Below are positions 1-8,210 of a stretch of 64,000 nt of DNA, piece by piece. Under the pieces are notes generated by a model that saw nothing but the letters and a program-made list of their open reading frames with translations, made no database searches and had not been told where the DNA came from. The DNA is taken from positions 558,001-622,000 of the forward strand of contig NZ_JBDZDV010000001.1 in assembly GCF_040544485.1 (NCBI RefSeq). Reading direction: 5' to 3'. Both the position numbers and the translations under genes were made by a program. Every line of letters starts with the position of its first letter. The first letter of the stretch is position 1. Origin of the DNA: Lacicoccus halitifaciens (GTDB lineage: Bacteria > Bacillota > Bacilli > Staphylococcales > Salinicoccaceae).

Positions 1-499
1 TGATGTCCAGATATTTATTGGCGATCCGCCCGATGATCGCAGAACCTGCCGTGGTCGCTCCGATTCTGATGACCAGCCCGTTGCCGAGCCCGATCAGCAG
101 GCCGCCAAACAATACATTGAGCATGATTTCATCGTTCTCGATCGACCATGAACCGGTCACCCCGAGGAAAAACGACATCATGATGACCGCAAAAATTGTG
201 TAGTACATCGCCCTTTTCGACAGGAACCTGAATCCGATGATCAGCAGTATGCCATTTAAGATCAATGTTGAAACTGCCAGTGGTATGTCGAATGCGTAAA
301 AGAAGATGATGGAAAGTCCAGTGACGCCGCCCTCACCCAGGTTTCCTGCAATCATGAAGACGTTTATCCCCACTGAAAATATGAATGCTCCTGCGATGAC
401 CGACAAAATATTCACCAGAGTCTCCAGGGTGATCTTTGGTGTCCGCATCAGTTTTATCTTTTCAAAATTAAGTTTTTTATTTCTTCTGTTATTTTTCAT
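1..499 (-). CDS. YitT family membrane protein (3' end beyond window)
   Basis: The reading frame opens at an ATG (497-499) behind a strong AAGGAGGTT-like ribosome site at about 501-509 and stays open to the window edge, so only the N-terminal 166 or so residues are present. After a basic N-terminus (MKNNRRNKKLNFEKIKL) come hydrophobic segments and the glycine-rich motif GNLGEGGVTGLSIIF, followed by GGLLIGLGNGLVIRIGATTAG. Both are typical of YitT/DUF161 proteins, five- to six-helix membrane proteins with a C-terminal DUF2179 domain that would lie outside this window. The function of the family is not settled. It is divergent from the MFS gene at 755. Confidence 0.85.
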   Translation of the reverse strand, partial: MKNNRRNKKLNFEKIKLMRTPKITLETLVNILSVIAGAFIFSVGINVFMIAGNLGEGGVTGLSIIFFYAFDIPLAVSTLILNGILLIIGFRFLSKRAMYYTIFAVIMMSFFLGVTGSWSIENDEIMLNVLFGGLLIGLGNGLVIRIGATTAGSAIIGRIANKYLDI

Positions 500-541
500 A
501 ATGAACCTCCTTATATGCGCCGTACTGAATACCGCCGACTA

Positions 542-571
542 ATGATAATGTATAGGGCTCATTGAATACAA
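542..571 (-). promoter_or_regulatory. Candidate sigma-A promoter of the yitT-like gene
   Basis: On the minus strand TTGTAT (566-571) and TATCAT (542-547) are separated by 18 bp, about 40 bp upstream of the YitT start codon. This is a moderate match, recognised by eye only. Confidence 0.35.
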
Positions 572-754
572 TACTTTCATTAATGTTCCTAATTATTAAA
601 TTATTATAATGAAGTTTTTCTGTCACAATTCAGGTAGCATCCCTGCTAAAAGTATATTTCATTATAAAATCCTTCGAATTCCGTCATAAATATAGTATGG
701 CTTATAATTTATATGTATAATGGAATTAAACTTCAAAAGAAAAGGGGTCTCTTC

Positions 755-1945
755 ATGAATGTTCAGCCGCACAGACAAAGTGGGCCCGCGGAAGACAGGA
801 TCTGGACCCGTGATTTCGTCTTCGTCTGCCTGGCCAACTTTTTTGTGTTTTTCGGTTTCCAGATGACTTTGCCGACCCTCCCCCTCTTTTTAAAAGAGCT
901 CGGCGGGAATGATCAGCTCGTCGGGCTGATCGTCGGTATATTCACGTTCTCTGCGCTTCTGCTCAGGCCGTATGCGGGACACGCTCTGGAATCAAAGGGC
1001 CGGAAGTTCGTCTATATGACCGGCCTTGCCGTCTTCGTCCTGTCGATTGCGAGCTACAGCTTCATTTCAAGCATATTGTTTTTATTCATTTTAAGGATCG
1101 TCCAGGGGATGGGATGGGGGTTTTCAACCACTGCAGGCGGTACAATCGCAACGGACATCATCCCGCCGAAGCGGCGCGGCGAGGGTCTTGGATATTTCGG
1201 CTTATCAGGCAACCTGGCACTTGCGCTTGGACCGACGCTCGGCCTGACGCTTGTCGGAGTGATATCATTTCCCCAGCTGTTCCTGATATGTGCGGCATGC
1301 GGTTTGATGGCACTGCTTTTTGCTTCAAGAATCCGTTATAAGAAAGTGGAGGCGTCAGAAACGAGGGCCGCAAAACTCAAATTCGACATTTTTGAGAAGA
1401 CCGCCATCAAGCCCTCCATTCTGCTATTCTTCATCACGGCGACTTTCGGCGGTATTGCGACGTTCCTTCCGATCTTTGCGATAGAACGCGGCATCCAGGG
1501 TATTGAGCTGTATTTCCTGCTGTATGCGGCATTCCTGATGATCTCGAGGACGTTTGCTGGCAGGATATATGACAGGAGAGGTCACTTGTATGTGTTCATG
1601 CCGGGTGCTTTCATGATCTTCATCGCAATGCTGCTGCTCGCATGGCTGCCGAACACCACCGTCCTGCTGATCGCCGCTTCCCTGTACGGCCTCGGTTTCG
1701 GCAGCGTCCAGCCGGCGCTCCAGGCATGGTCCGTGGAAAATGCACCTGCCAACAGGCGCGGGATGGCGAATGCCACCTTCTTCTCATTCTTCGACCTCGG
1801 CATCGGCCTCGGCGCGATATTGTTCGGCCAGATGGCATTCATGTTCGGCTATGCGTCGATTTATGCCGCTTCCGCAGGTTCCGTCCTGATGGCGATGATC
1901 ATCTACATACTGCTTTATATACGGGCGAAGAGGATGCATGCTTAA
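755..1945 (+). CDS. MFS transporter (drug-efflux type, 12 TM)
   Basis: A 396-residue major facilitator protein. I start it at ATG 755 because AAAGGGG lies just upstream; an in-frame upstream ATG (713) would add a polar stretch that lacks its own ribosome site. The protein shows regularly spaced hydrophobic helices. It has a loop 2-3 basic motif (LESKGRKFVYM), a motif-C-like segment in helix 5 (GNLALALGPTLG), and the second-half equivalent (AGRIYDRRG). These indicate a proton-coupled transporter of the YfcJ/MDR-like group; the substrate cannot be read from sequence. A TATAAT at 703-708 could serve as its -10 box. It is a single-gene unit ended by the terminator at 1964. Confidence 0.88.
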   Translation: MNVQPHRQSGPAEDRIWTRDFVFVCLANFFVFFGFQMTLPTLPLFLKELGGNDQLVGLIVGIFTFSALLLRPYAGHALESKGRKFVYMTGLAVFVLSIASYSFISSILFLFILRIVQGMGWGFSTTAGGTIATDIIPPKRRGEGLGYFGLSGNLALALGPTLGLTLVGVISFPQLFLICAACGLMALLFASRIRYKKVEASETRAAKLKFDIFEKTAIKPSILLFFITATFGGIATFLPIFAIERGIQGIELYFLLYAAFLMISRTFAGRIYDRRGHLYVFMPGAFMIFIAMLLLAWLPNTTVLLIAASLYGLGFGSVQPALQAWSVENAPANRRGMANATFFSFFDLGIGLGAILFGQMAFMFGYASIYAASAGSVLMAMIIYILLYIRAKRMHA

Positions 1946-1963
1946 AGTTCAATCGATTAAAAT

Positions 1964-1993
1964 AAGCAGCGCTCATATGAGCGCTGCTTTTTT
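1964..1993 (+). terminator. Rho-independent terminator of the MFS gene
   Basis: A perfect stem AAGCAGCGC with its complement around a short ATG-containing loop is followed by a run of six or more T. It sits 18 bp after the MFS stop. Confidence 0.9.
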
Positions 1994-2005
1994 CAGTCAG
2001 CACCT

Positions 2006-2034
2006 TTGACAAATCACACATTCCCTTTTATAAT
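2006..2034 (+). promoter_or_regulatory. Consensus sigma-A promoter of the tsuA/yeeE-like gene
   Basis: TTGACA (2006-2011) and TATAAT (2029-2034) are separated by exactly 17 bp, a perfect match to the vegetative consensus. The start codon follows 40 bp downstream. This suggests strong, largely constitutive initiation unless a repressor binds. Confidence 0.85.
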
Positions 2035-2073
2035 TACAATTCATATTTAATAACTAGGAAAAGAGGAATTCAT

Positions 2074-3327
2074 TTGACCACCAATATTAATACGGTCAGT
2101 AAAGTGATGGATCCGGTCCACCGCGATGTGGATGCGCTGAAAGATCCGCAGAAACTACTGATCGGCGGCGGTATTTTAGTCAGTCTGGTTTTATTCATAT
2201 ATTTGGCAGTGACGCAGGTGATCATCCAGCCGGTGTTGCTCGTAATCGGGCTCTTGCTCGGCTACACTTTGTTCCATGCACGTTTCGGTTTCACTTCCGC
2301 ATTCAGGCGGCTCATGTCGGTCGGCAACGGTGAAGCGCTCAGGGCACATATGCTGATGCTCGGTGCGGCGACTGTATTATTCGCACCGGTCTTGGCACTC
2401 GGCCTGTCATTCTTCGGTGCTGAGGTGGCGGGTTATGTCGCACCTGTCGGCGTCAGCCTGATTGTCGGTGCCTTCATCTTCGGCATCGGCATGCAGCTCG
2501 GTGGCGGATGTGCTTCAGGGACGCTATACGCCATCGGCGGCGGACGTACCGTCATGTTCATCACCTTGATTTTCTTCATCATCGGTACGACGATCGGGGC
2601 GGCGCACCTGCCGTTCTGGACAGAGGAAATGCCGTCAATGGGAGAATTCTCCCTCGCGACCTCGACTAACCTTGGCTACGGCGGTGCACTGATCGTTTCA
2701 CTGATCATCTTTGCGGTCATCGCGTATATCAGCAAAGTCGTTGAAAGGAAGAAGAACTCACCTAAAATCGCGCCCCTTCCAAGCGCCCGCGGCTGGAAGC
2801 GGATCTTCAGGGGCTCATGGCCCCTGTGGGCTGCGGCAATCGCACTTGCGGTGCTGAACGCACTGACGCTGATGACACGCGGCGAGCCGTGGGGCATCAC
2901 TTCCGCGTTTGCACTTTGGGGCTCGAAAGCCGCGCAGTTCATCGGTTTTGATGTGGCAAGCTGGGGATACTGGCAGGGTGAAGCGGCAACGGCGTTGAAC
3001 TCATCCATATTTGCAGACTCCACGACAATCCTGAACTTCGGTGTCATACTCGGTGCGTTCATCGCATCGGCAGCAGGCGGACTGTTCAAGTTCACCAAGA
3101 TTACAAGAGGCAATTTCATGGCCTCCGTCATCGGCGGTCTGATGATGGGCTACGGTGCACGCCTTGCATTCGGCTGCAACATCGGTGCATACTTCGGCGG
3201 CATCGCATCATTCAGCCTGCACGGCTACATCTGGGGCATCGTCGCGATCGGCGGCACATTCCTTGCACTGTACTTGAGACCTTTATTCGGATTGTCCGTC
3301 CCCAAATCAAACGATTCGGTGTGCTGA
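2074..3327 (+). CDS. YeeE/YedE family sulfur (thiosulfate-type) transporter
   Basis: A 417-residue polytopic membrane protein starting at TTG 2074 behind AAGAGGAA. It carries two sulphur-transport (DUF395) half-repeats, each with the family cysteine loop: GGGCASGTLYAIGGG in the first half and FGCNIGAYFGGIAS in the second. In characterised TsuA such conserved cysteines line the thiosulfate path, so uptake of thiosulfate or a related sulfur species is the likely role. Unlike many family members, no TusA/SirA-like sulfur carrier or rhodanese gene lies beside it. The gene is monocistronic, between the consensus promoter at 2006 and the terminator at 3351. Confidence 0.88.
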   Translation: MTTNINTVSKVMDPVHRDVDALKDPQKLLIGGGILVSLVLFIYLAVTQVIIQPVLLVIGLLLGYTLFHARFGFTSAFRRLMSVGNGEALRAHMLMLGAATVLFAPVLALGLSFFGAEVAGYVAPVGVSLIVGAFIFGIGMQLGGGCASGTLYAIGGGRTVMFITLIFFIIGTTIGAAHLPFWTEEMPSMGEFSLATSTNLGYGGALIVSLIIFAVIAYISKVVERKKNSPKIAPLPSARGWKRIFRGSWPLWAAAIALAVLNALTLMTRGEPWGITSAFALWGSKAAQFIGFDVASWGYWQGEAATALNSSIFADSTTILNFGVILGAFIASAAGGLFKFTKITRGNFMASVIGGLMMGYGARLAFGCNIGAYFGGIASFSLHGYIWGIVAIGGTFLALYLRPLFGLSVPKSNDSVC

Positions 3328-3350
3328 TTTAAAAAGCACCCTTACAAAAG

Positions 3351-3385
3351 AACCCGACACCTCTTTGGAGATGTCGGGTTTTATT
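3351..3385. terminator. Bidirectional terminator between convergent genes
   Basis: AACCCGACA pairs with TGTCGGGTT around a CTCTTTGGAGA-like loop. T-rich sequence follows on the plus strand and AAAAG-derived T residues follow on the minus strand. It separates the sulfur transporter from the converging acyltransferase pseudogene. Confidence 0.85.
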
Positions 3386-4366
3386 GCCTCTGTAATTTTA
3401 TTCTATTTCTCAATCCGTTTTCAGCATTGAAGAATAATATTCCGAATACGATACAGACCGCCAGGCTTATGACTGAATAAATCATGAGTGGAAAATCACT
3501 GATACTGTCTGCAATCACCCAGAAATAAAACATCTGGACCAAAAATATGTGGTAGGAAGCCTGCCCCATTTTCACCAGTAATCTGCTGAGAGGATTGGCT
3601 GCTTTGAATTGATAGGCCCGGAGCCCGATGATGACGAGTAATAATGTCCAGAAATAAGACGGCACATGCTGGCTCTGCCAATATCTTTCTATGAAAAATT
3701 CCCACCCCTGATAATACACACCTGCGATATAGACCGCACTCAGAATGGCTAGGGGAATCAGCCATTTATAGTTTATATTTTTAGTGTTCAGAGCTAACCA
3801 GACACCTAAAACCAAGGCAAATATATAACGGACGACGATGATCCTGTACACACTTCCCGGAACATCCATCATCATGCATATTGCATCCACCAATATGCTG
3901 ATGAAGAATAGAGCGATCACACCAGCAGTCAGATTCTTTTTAAGCACCATATATATTAAAGGCAATATCAGTGTCGCCTGTATAATGACAGGTATGAAGT
4001 AACTTCCGGGACCCCATCCGCCGGCGAATAAAGATATCAGTAAAGTTTTAAAATCCAATCCATCCATCATTAGAAATTGGATGATGACCTGGATAATCCA
4101 TATGAAAAGAAAGGGATAAACCAGCCTTTCAACCTTTTTGTAAAGGAAGGGAAGTTATAGAACTGGTTCAGACTGATGAAACCTCTCCGCTGAAAAGACT
4201 GGGCTGTATTATACCCGGCCAGCAGCATGAATACAGGAACGGCCTGCCAAATGTAGAAAGGAGATAAAATGGCAAGCAGCATTTCATCTGGTAAGCTATG
4301 TATCAAAATAACGGCAATGATTGCCAGGCCCTTTAGAATGTCAATATTGTAATTGCGCTTCTTCAT
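3381..4366 (-). pseudogene. Acyltransferase-3 (OatA/YiaH-type membrane acyltransferase), frameshifted
   Basis: Two abutting reading frames together form one acyltransferase-3 protein. The N-terminal frame (4070-4366) begins MKKRNYNIDILKGLAIIAV with the family RN.DILKG...H region and runs to LKGWFIPF. The rest (TM helices, ending with GQASYHIFLVQMFYFW) continues in the -1 frame, from FLFIWIIQVIIQF into the open frame at 4070. Adding one base near 4110, in the CCCTTTCTTTTC stretch, restores a single 328-residue protein, the usual size. The second frame starts at an ATG overlapping the first stop (TAATG), so reinitiation could make a half protein. The members act on O-acetylation of surface polysaccharides. 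Decay, a sequencing error or frameshifting at CCCUUUC are all possible; decay or error is most likely. Confidence 0.8.
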
Positions 4367-4645
4367 GTTCGTCTCCTCGAAGTTAATGTATAACTGATCA
4401 TATATTAATTTTCAGGGTGTGACAATTTTGATCTGACCCGGTCTGTTTTCAACTACCTTTTAACTGGAAGCCGTTCGCCTCGGTATGCTGATAAATTGAT
4501 TGGATGTTTATATTTTAAATGTATGGAACATCTATATAACGGGAAGCTTGTTCAATAGATGGAATGACATCACAAGATACTTACAACGTCCTATTGGAAT
4601 TACGCGAATTCAATTCAAGAAATTCAAATTTATAGGAGGCGTAGT
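4367..4645. other. Intergenic region without a recognised gene
   Basis: AT-rich spacer between the divergent acyltransferase remnant and the DUF3243 remnant. I see no structured RNA and no convincing promoter. A GTTTAT at 4506 lacks a good sigma-B -10 partner. Confidence 0.5.
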
Positions 4646-4960
4646 ATGAGTAACGAGAATGTGAATAACCCAGAAGAAGCACGCAACATGGATTAGGAAG
4701 ACAAGGATCAAATCCTGCAGAACTATGACAAGTTCATCAATTATTTAGGCGATCAGGTGAGCAAAGGCGAGAAGATGGGCATGAATGAAGACCAGCTCGC
4801 AAAAGCTGCCACTAAAGTGGCGGATTATCTGGCTTCAAGTGAAGAACCGCGGAACCGTGAAGAACAGGTTCTAAAAGAGCTTTGGAAAACGACTGAAAAT
4901 GATGACGAGAAGAAGGCGGTCGCAAGGACCCTCGTCAGAATGGCTCAAAAAACGAATTAA
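4646..4960 (+). pseudogene. DUF3243 (YmfJ-like) small protein with in-frame amber stop
   Basis: ATG 4646 follows an excellent ribosome site (TAGGAGGC, 4633-4640). The frame gives 16 codons, then TAG (4694-4696), then 87 more codons that match DUF3243 throughout (NYDKFINYLGDQVSKGEKMG, ...DYLASSEEPRNREEQVLKELW...). The family, typified by Bacillus YmfJ, is about 85-100 residues long and of unknown function. Translation of the conserved part could only restart at internal GTG 4757 or ATG codons such as 4778, none with a clear ribosome site. A single change (TAG from GAG, AAG or CAG) explains the lesion. In Bacillus this gene sits between ymfI and ymfK; here that place is empty. Confidence 0.8.
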
Positions 4961-4981
4961 AATCATGTGAATCTACATTAA

Positions 4982-5017
4982 AACTCCCGCACGTCCATTA
5001 TTGGACCTGCGGGAGTT
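4982..5017. terminator. Bidirectional terminator
   Basis: AACTCCCGCA pairs with TGCGGGAGTT, with an inner GTCC/GGAC pairing. A T run follows in the minus direction, so it ends the nucleoside hydrolase-ribokinase operon and probably also the DUF3243 transcript. Confidence 0.85.
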
Positions 5018-5031
5018 CTGAGTTTACATGA

Positions 5032-5901
5032 TTATTGGAGGTCTTCCCGCTTCGGCATCCCGTTCTGTGCACCGATTTTACCGACCGCAATACCTGCGGC
5101 GGCATTCGCGAAATTGATCGCCGCTTCGATACCTTTTCCTTCGGCGATGGCAACAGCGAACGCGGCATTGAAGGTATCCCCAGCCCCGGTCGTATCCACC
5201 ACTTCGACACTTTTCGGCGGCAGTATGATTTCTTTGCCCTCCTCGAAGTATGACGCACCTTGTGCGCCCTGTGTCGTGATCAGTTTCTCATGATGCTCCG
5301 GCAGGCCGTCATCACGCATTTTAAAGAGTTTTGCGCGCTCATGTTCATTCGGTGTGATATAAGCGGCAGCTTCAAAGTAGGCATCCTCAAGCGCTGTGAC
5401 CGGTGCCGGGTTGATAATGACGGGGACATTTTCCCGGCGGCATATATCGATTGCATGCTTTACAGTCTCCATCGGTATTTCGAACTGGACGAGCACGATA
5501 TCGCTCTCCCGGATGATTTCAGCATACCGGTCGACATGTGCCCGTCCCACCTTGCCGTTGGCCCCGGCAACGATGATGATCCGGTTGTCTTTATCTGAAA
5601 CGATGATGTTCGCAATGCCTGAAGGGGTGTCTTTTTCAATGCCGACTCCCTTAATATCCACACCGTTCGACTCAAAGTTTTCAAGCATCGCGCGTCCGAA
5701 ATCATCATCCCCGACTTTCCCGATCATGGATACGTCGGCTCCGAGGCGCGAGGCGGCAATGGCCTGGTTTGCGCCCTTGCCGCCGTGGAGTGTCCGGAAG
5801 TCCTTTCCGTGGACGGTCTCACCCTGCATCGCCACTTCATCGGTGATGGTCACAAGGTCCATATTGATGCTGCCGATGACGGTGACCTTAGGCTTCCGCA
5901 T
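5032..5901 (-). CDS. rbsK: Ribokinase
   Basis: A 289-residue PfkB-family kinase that phosphorylates D-ribose to ribose 5-phosphate. It opens with MRKPKVTVIGSINMDLV, has PfkB signature 1 (GGKGANQAIAASRLGA, near residue 40) and signature 2 with the catalytic aspartate (DTTGAGDTFNAAFA, near residue 240). I place the start at 5901 because the family N-terminus begins there; upstream codons belong to the preceding gene. It overlaps the nucleoside hydrolase by 14 nt, so translation is probably coupled. The pairing makes sense: ribose released from nucleosides is fed into the pentose phosphate pathway. Confidence 0.93.
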   Translation of the reverse strand: MRKPKVTVIGSINMDLVTITDEVAMQGETVHGKDFRTLHGGKGANQAIAASRLGADVSMIGKVGDDDFGRAMLENFESNGVDIKGVGIEKDTPSGIANIIVSDKDNRIIIVAGANGKVGRAHVDRYAEIIRESDIVLVQFEIPMETVKHAIDICRRENVPVIINPAPVTALEDAYFEAAAYITPNEHERAKLFKMRDDGLPEHHEKLITTQGAQGASYFEEGKEIILPPKSVEVVDTTGAGDTFNAAFAVAIAEGKGIEAAINFANAAAGIAVGKIGAQNGMPKREDLQ

Positions 5902-6832
5902 TGGTTTCACCATACGAATCAAGGATGTCCAGGAAGACGTTCCAGAATGTCTCTTCATCCACACCGGTTGCGAATTTGACGTTTTCCGTTTTGCCCGTAG
6001 TTTTTAGCAGGTCGACCACGGTCATCCCGTATGTAGCTTCACCTTTCGTCTCGATCGTGACGTTCACATCTTCAAAGTTGAACATATCCGGGTCGATCAG
6101 GTACATCGTCGTACATGCATCGTGAATCGGTCCGCCTGAAAAACCGAAATGGTTTCTGTAAGTTTCGGCAAAGAAAATCAGGAGTTCTTTCACGAACCCG
6201 GCGGTGATGTTGTCGATCTCAGCCACCCGATTGATGATCGCCTCATCTGCGATGACCTGGTGCGTGACATCCAGTCCGAACATCGTGACCGGAACGCCGC
6301 TTTCGTACACCACTTTCGCAGCCTCTGCATCCACATAGATGTTGAACTCTGCAGCAGGCGTCCAGTTGCCGAACGTGCCTCCGCCCATCAGGACAATCTC
6401 GTCTATATTGTCCTTTATTGAAGGTTCCTTGATCAAAGCAAGCGCGATGTTCGTAAGGGGCCCGGTCGGAACGAGCGTCACTTTCCCCTCACTCTTTTTC
6501 ACCTGTTCAATGATGAAGTCGACCGCATGGCCCGATGATTTCTCTTTGCGCGGCGCTTCAAGCACAGGGCCGTCGAGGCCGGTCTCTCCGTGGATTTCAG
6601 GTGCAATTTCGCTTTCCCTGACCAGCGGCCGCACAGCACCTTCAACAACAGGCACATCCAAACCGATCAGTTCACAGACCTGCAGGGCGTTCCTCGTATT
6701 CTTTTCGACTTCCACATTCCCCGCAACCGTGGTGATGCCGAGTATGTTCAGTCCGCTCCTTTTTGATGCCCCGATGATGATGGAGATTGCATCATCATGT
6801 CCCGGATCGCAGTCCAGTATTACATTCCTCAT
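5888..6832 (-). CDS. Ribonucleoside hydrolase (IUNH family)
   Basis: A 314-residue inosine-uridine preferring nucleoside hydrolase, which cleaves the N-glycosidic bond of ribonucleosides to base plus ribose. The N-terminus is MRNVILDCDPGHDDA, containing the DxDPGxDD calcium-binding signature. The C-terminal catalytic histidine region is GGPIHDACTTMYLIDPDMF. The start at 6832 follows AGGAAAGG at normal spacing; a longer frame would add 21 unrelated residues. It is followed by overlapping ribokinase and preceded, 74 bp away, by an MFS gene on the same strand. Base specificity (pyrimidine or purine) cannot be decided here. Confidence 0.93.
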   Translation of the reverse strand: MRNVILDCDPGHDDAISIIIGASKRSGLNILGITTVAGNVEVEKNTRNALQVCELIGLDVPVVEGAVRPLVRESEIAPEIHGETGLDGPVLEAPRKEKSSGHAVDFIIEQVKKSEGKVTLVPTGPLTNIALALIKEPSIKDNIDEIVLMGGGTFGNWTPAAEFNIYVDAEAAKVVYESGVPVTMFGLDVTHQVIADEAIINRVAEIDNITAGFVKELLIFFAETYRNHFGFSGGPIHDACTTMYLIDPDMFNFEDVNVTIETKGEATYGMTVVDLLKTTGKTENVKFATGVDEETFWNVFLDILDSYGETNAEA

Positions 6833-6906
6833 AAAATCAGCCTTTCCTGTTTTTATTAATCGTAGCATAACAGACCAAAAAAAGTCCTCATGCAAAAGAT
6901 GATATT

Positions 6907-8112
6907 TTATCGAACCCCGTTTGTCACGGTTCTGTTACTGCCTGCAAAATATCCGAAGACGGCAATCATTAATGACACCGCAATCAGTATCATCATGGAA
7001 GGACTCCATGAGCCGGTATATTCGGCAAGCATCCCAAGCAGTAAAGGACCGGTCGCCGCCAGCACATAGCCGACGGACTGGGCCATCCCCGACAGCTGTG
7101 CCGACTGTTCCACCGAATTAGAGCGCAGCACGAAGAACATCATCGCCAGGCTGAAAGTGGTGCCGGCACCGATGCCGGTAAGGCTCAGGAACGGTATGAT
7201 CATCCAGTGCACCGGCATCAGCAAAACACCTAAAAGGCCCGTTGCGAACATCAGGCCGCTCGATACACCGAGCACCCGCTGGTCCGAAAATCTATAAGCG
7301 ATGAGCGGTGCGATGAAGGTCGTCGGCAGGAGTCCCAGCTGATAGATTGTGAGCATCCATCCCGCTTCCGTCTCGCTGAAACCTTTATCCACCAGTATCG
7401 CCGGCAGCCAGGCAAACAAAGTATATGGAATCAGGGACTGGAGCCCCATATAAAACGTCACAGCCCATGCAAGCGGGGAATTCCACAGTTTCTTGGACGG
7501 CCTGCCATCAATTGCTTTGAAGACCTTCTTCCGTTCCTCCATCACCCGCGGCATCCTCAGAATCAGCACAAATACGGCAATCAGGGGGAATATGCCCCAC
7601 ATTGCGAGCGCCGTCCGCCAGTCATATCCGCTGGCGGCGGCCACACTTACGGAAAGCCCCGCCGACAGGGCACTCACGATATTCATTGAAAAAGAATACA
7701 GCCCCGTCATCAGGCCGACCTTAAACGGGAAAGTCGCCTTGATGAGACCCGGCGAGAGGACGTTGCCGACCGCAATGGAGAGGCCGATCACCGCAGTTCC
7801 GAAAAACAGCATGACCGTGCCGTCCATCCCCCTCATGAAGATTCCTGCGGTCAGAAAAATCATTGAAATCAGCAAAGGGATCTCCATGCCGTATTTCCGC
7901 GCAATACCCGGTATGAAGGGCGAGAACAGGCCGAATGCCAGAAGCGGCAGGGTGTTCAGGAAACCGATCATCGTATTGCTGAGGCCGAGATCCTCACTGA
8001 AGAAAGGGACCAGCGGACCGATGGATGAAATCGGCGAGCGCAGGGATCCCCCTATAAAAATGATCGCGAGCAGCAACAAAGCTATGTAATAACGTTCTTT
8101 ACGTACCGACAT
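6907..8112 (-). CDS. MFS transporter, CynX/NimT family
   Basis: A 401-residue, 12-helix transporter. The opening region (GGSLRSPISSIGPLVPFFSEDLGLSNTMIGFLNTLPLLAFG) is characteristic of the CynX/NimT (cyanate/nitroimidazole) family of the major facilitator superfamily. The start at 8112 has GGGAGGCGG in front. It shares strand with the nucleoside hydrolase and ribokinase downstream, so a role in moving a related substrate is conceivable, but this is only proximity. Its own transcription unit is bounded upstream by the terminator at 8183. Confidence 0.85.
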   Translation of the reverse strand: MSVRKERYYIALLLLAIIFIGGSLRSPISSIGPLVPFFSEDLGLSNTMIGFLNTLPLLAFGLFSPFIPGIARKYGMEIPLLISMIFLTAGIFMRGMDGTVMLFFGTAVIGLSIAVGNVLSPGLIKATFPFKVGLMTGLYSFSMNIVSALSAGLSVSVAAASGYDWRTALAMWGIFPLIAVFVLILRMPRVMEERKKVFKAIDGRPSKKLWNSPLAWAVTFYMGLQSLIPYTLFAWLPAILVDKGFSETEAGWMLTIYQLGLLPTTFIAPLIAYRFSDQRVLGVSSGLMFATGLLGVLLMPVHWMIIPFLSLTGIGAGTTFSLAMMFFVLRSNSVEQSAQLSGMAQSVGYVLAATGPLLLGMLAEYTGSWSPSMMILIAVSLMIAVFGYFAGSNRTVTNGVR

Positions 8113-8182
8113 TCGACCGCCTCCCTTGAATAACTAAAACATCATAACATATTTCACCGGGTTATAAATATGTCAAATCAAA

Positions 8183-8206
8183 AAAAGAGCAGCTGTCTGC
8201 TCTTTT
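8183..8206 (-). terminator. Terminator of the sco1 gene
   Basis: AAAAGAGCAG and CTGCTCTTTT form a perfect 10-bp stem with a 4-nt loop. The minus strand continues into a T run. It lies 5 bp beyond the Sco1 stop codon. Confidence 0.88.
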
Positions 8207-8210
8207 AAAG

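Noticed and set aside
4500..4545. Sigma-B promoter before the DUF3243 gene
   Set aside because: GTTTAT at 4506 has only GGAACA at the right distance, a poor match to GGGTAT.
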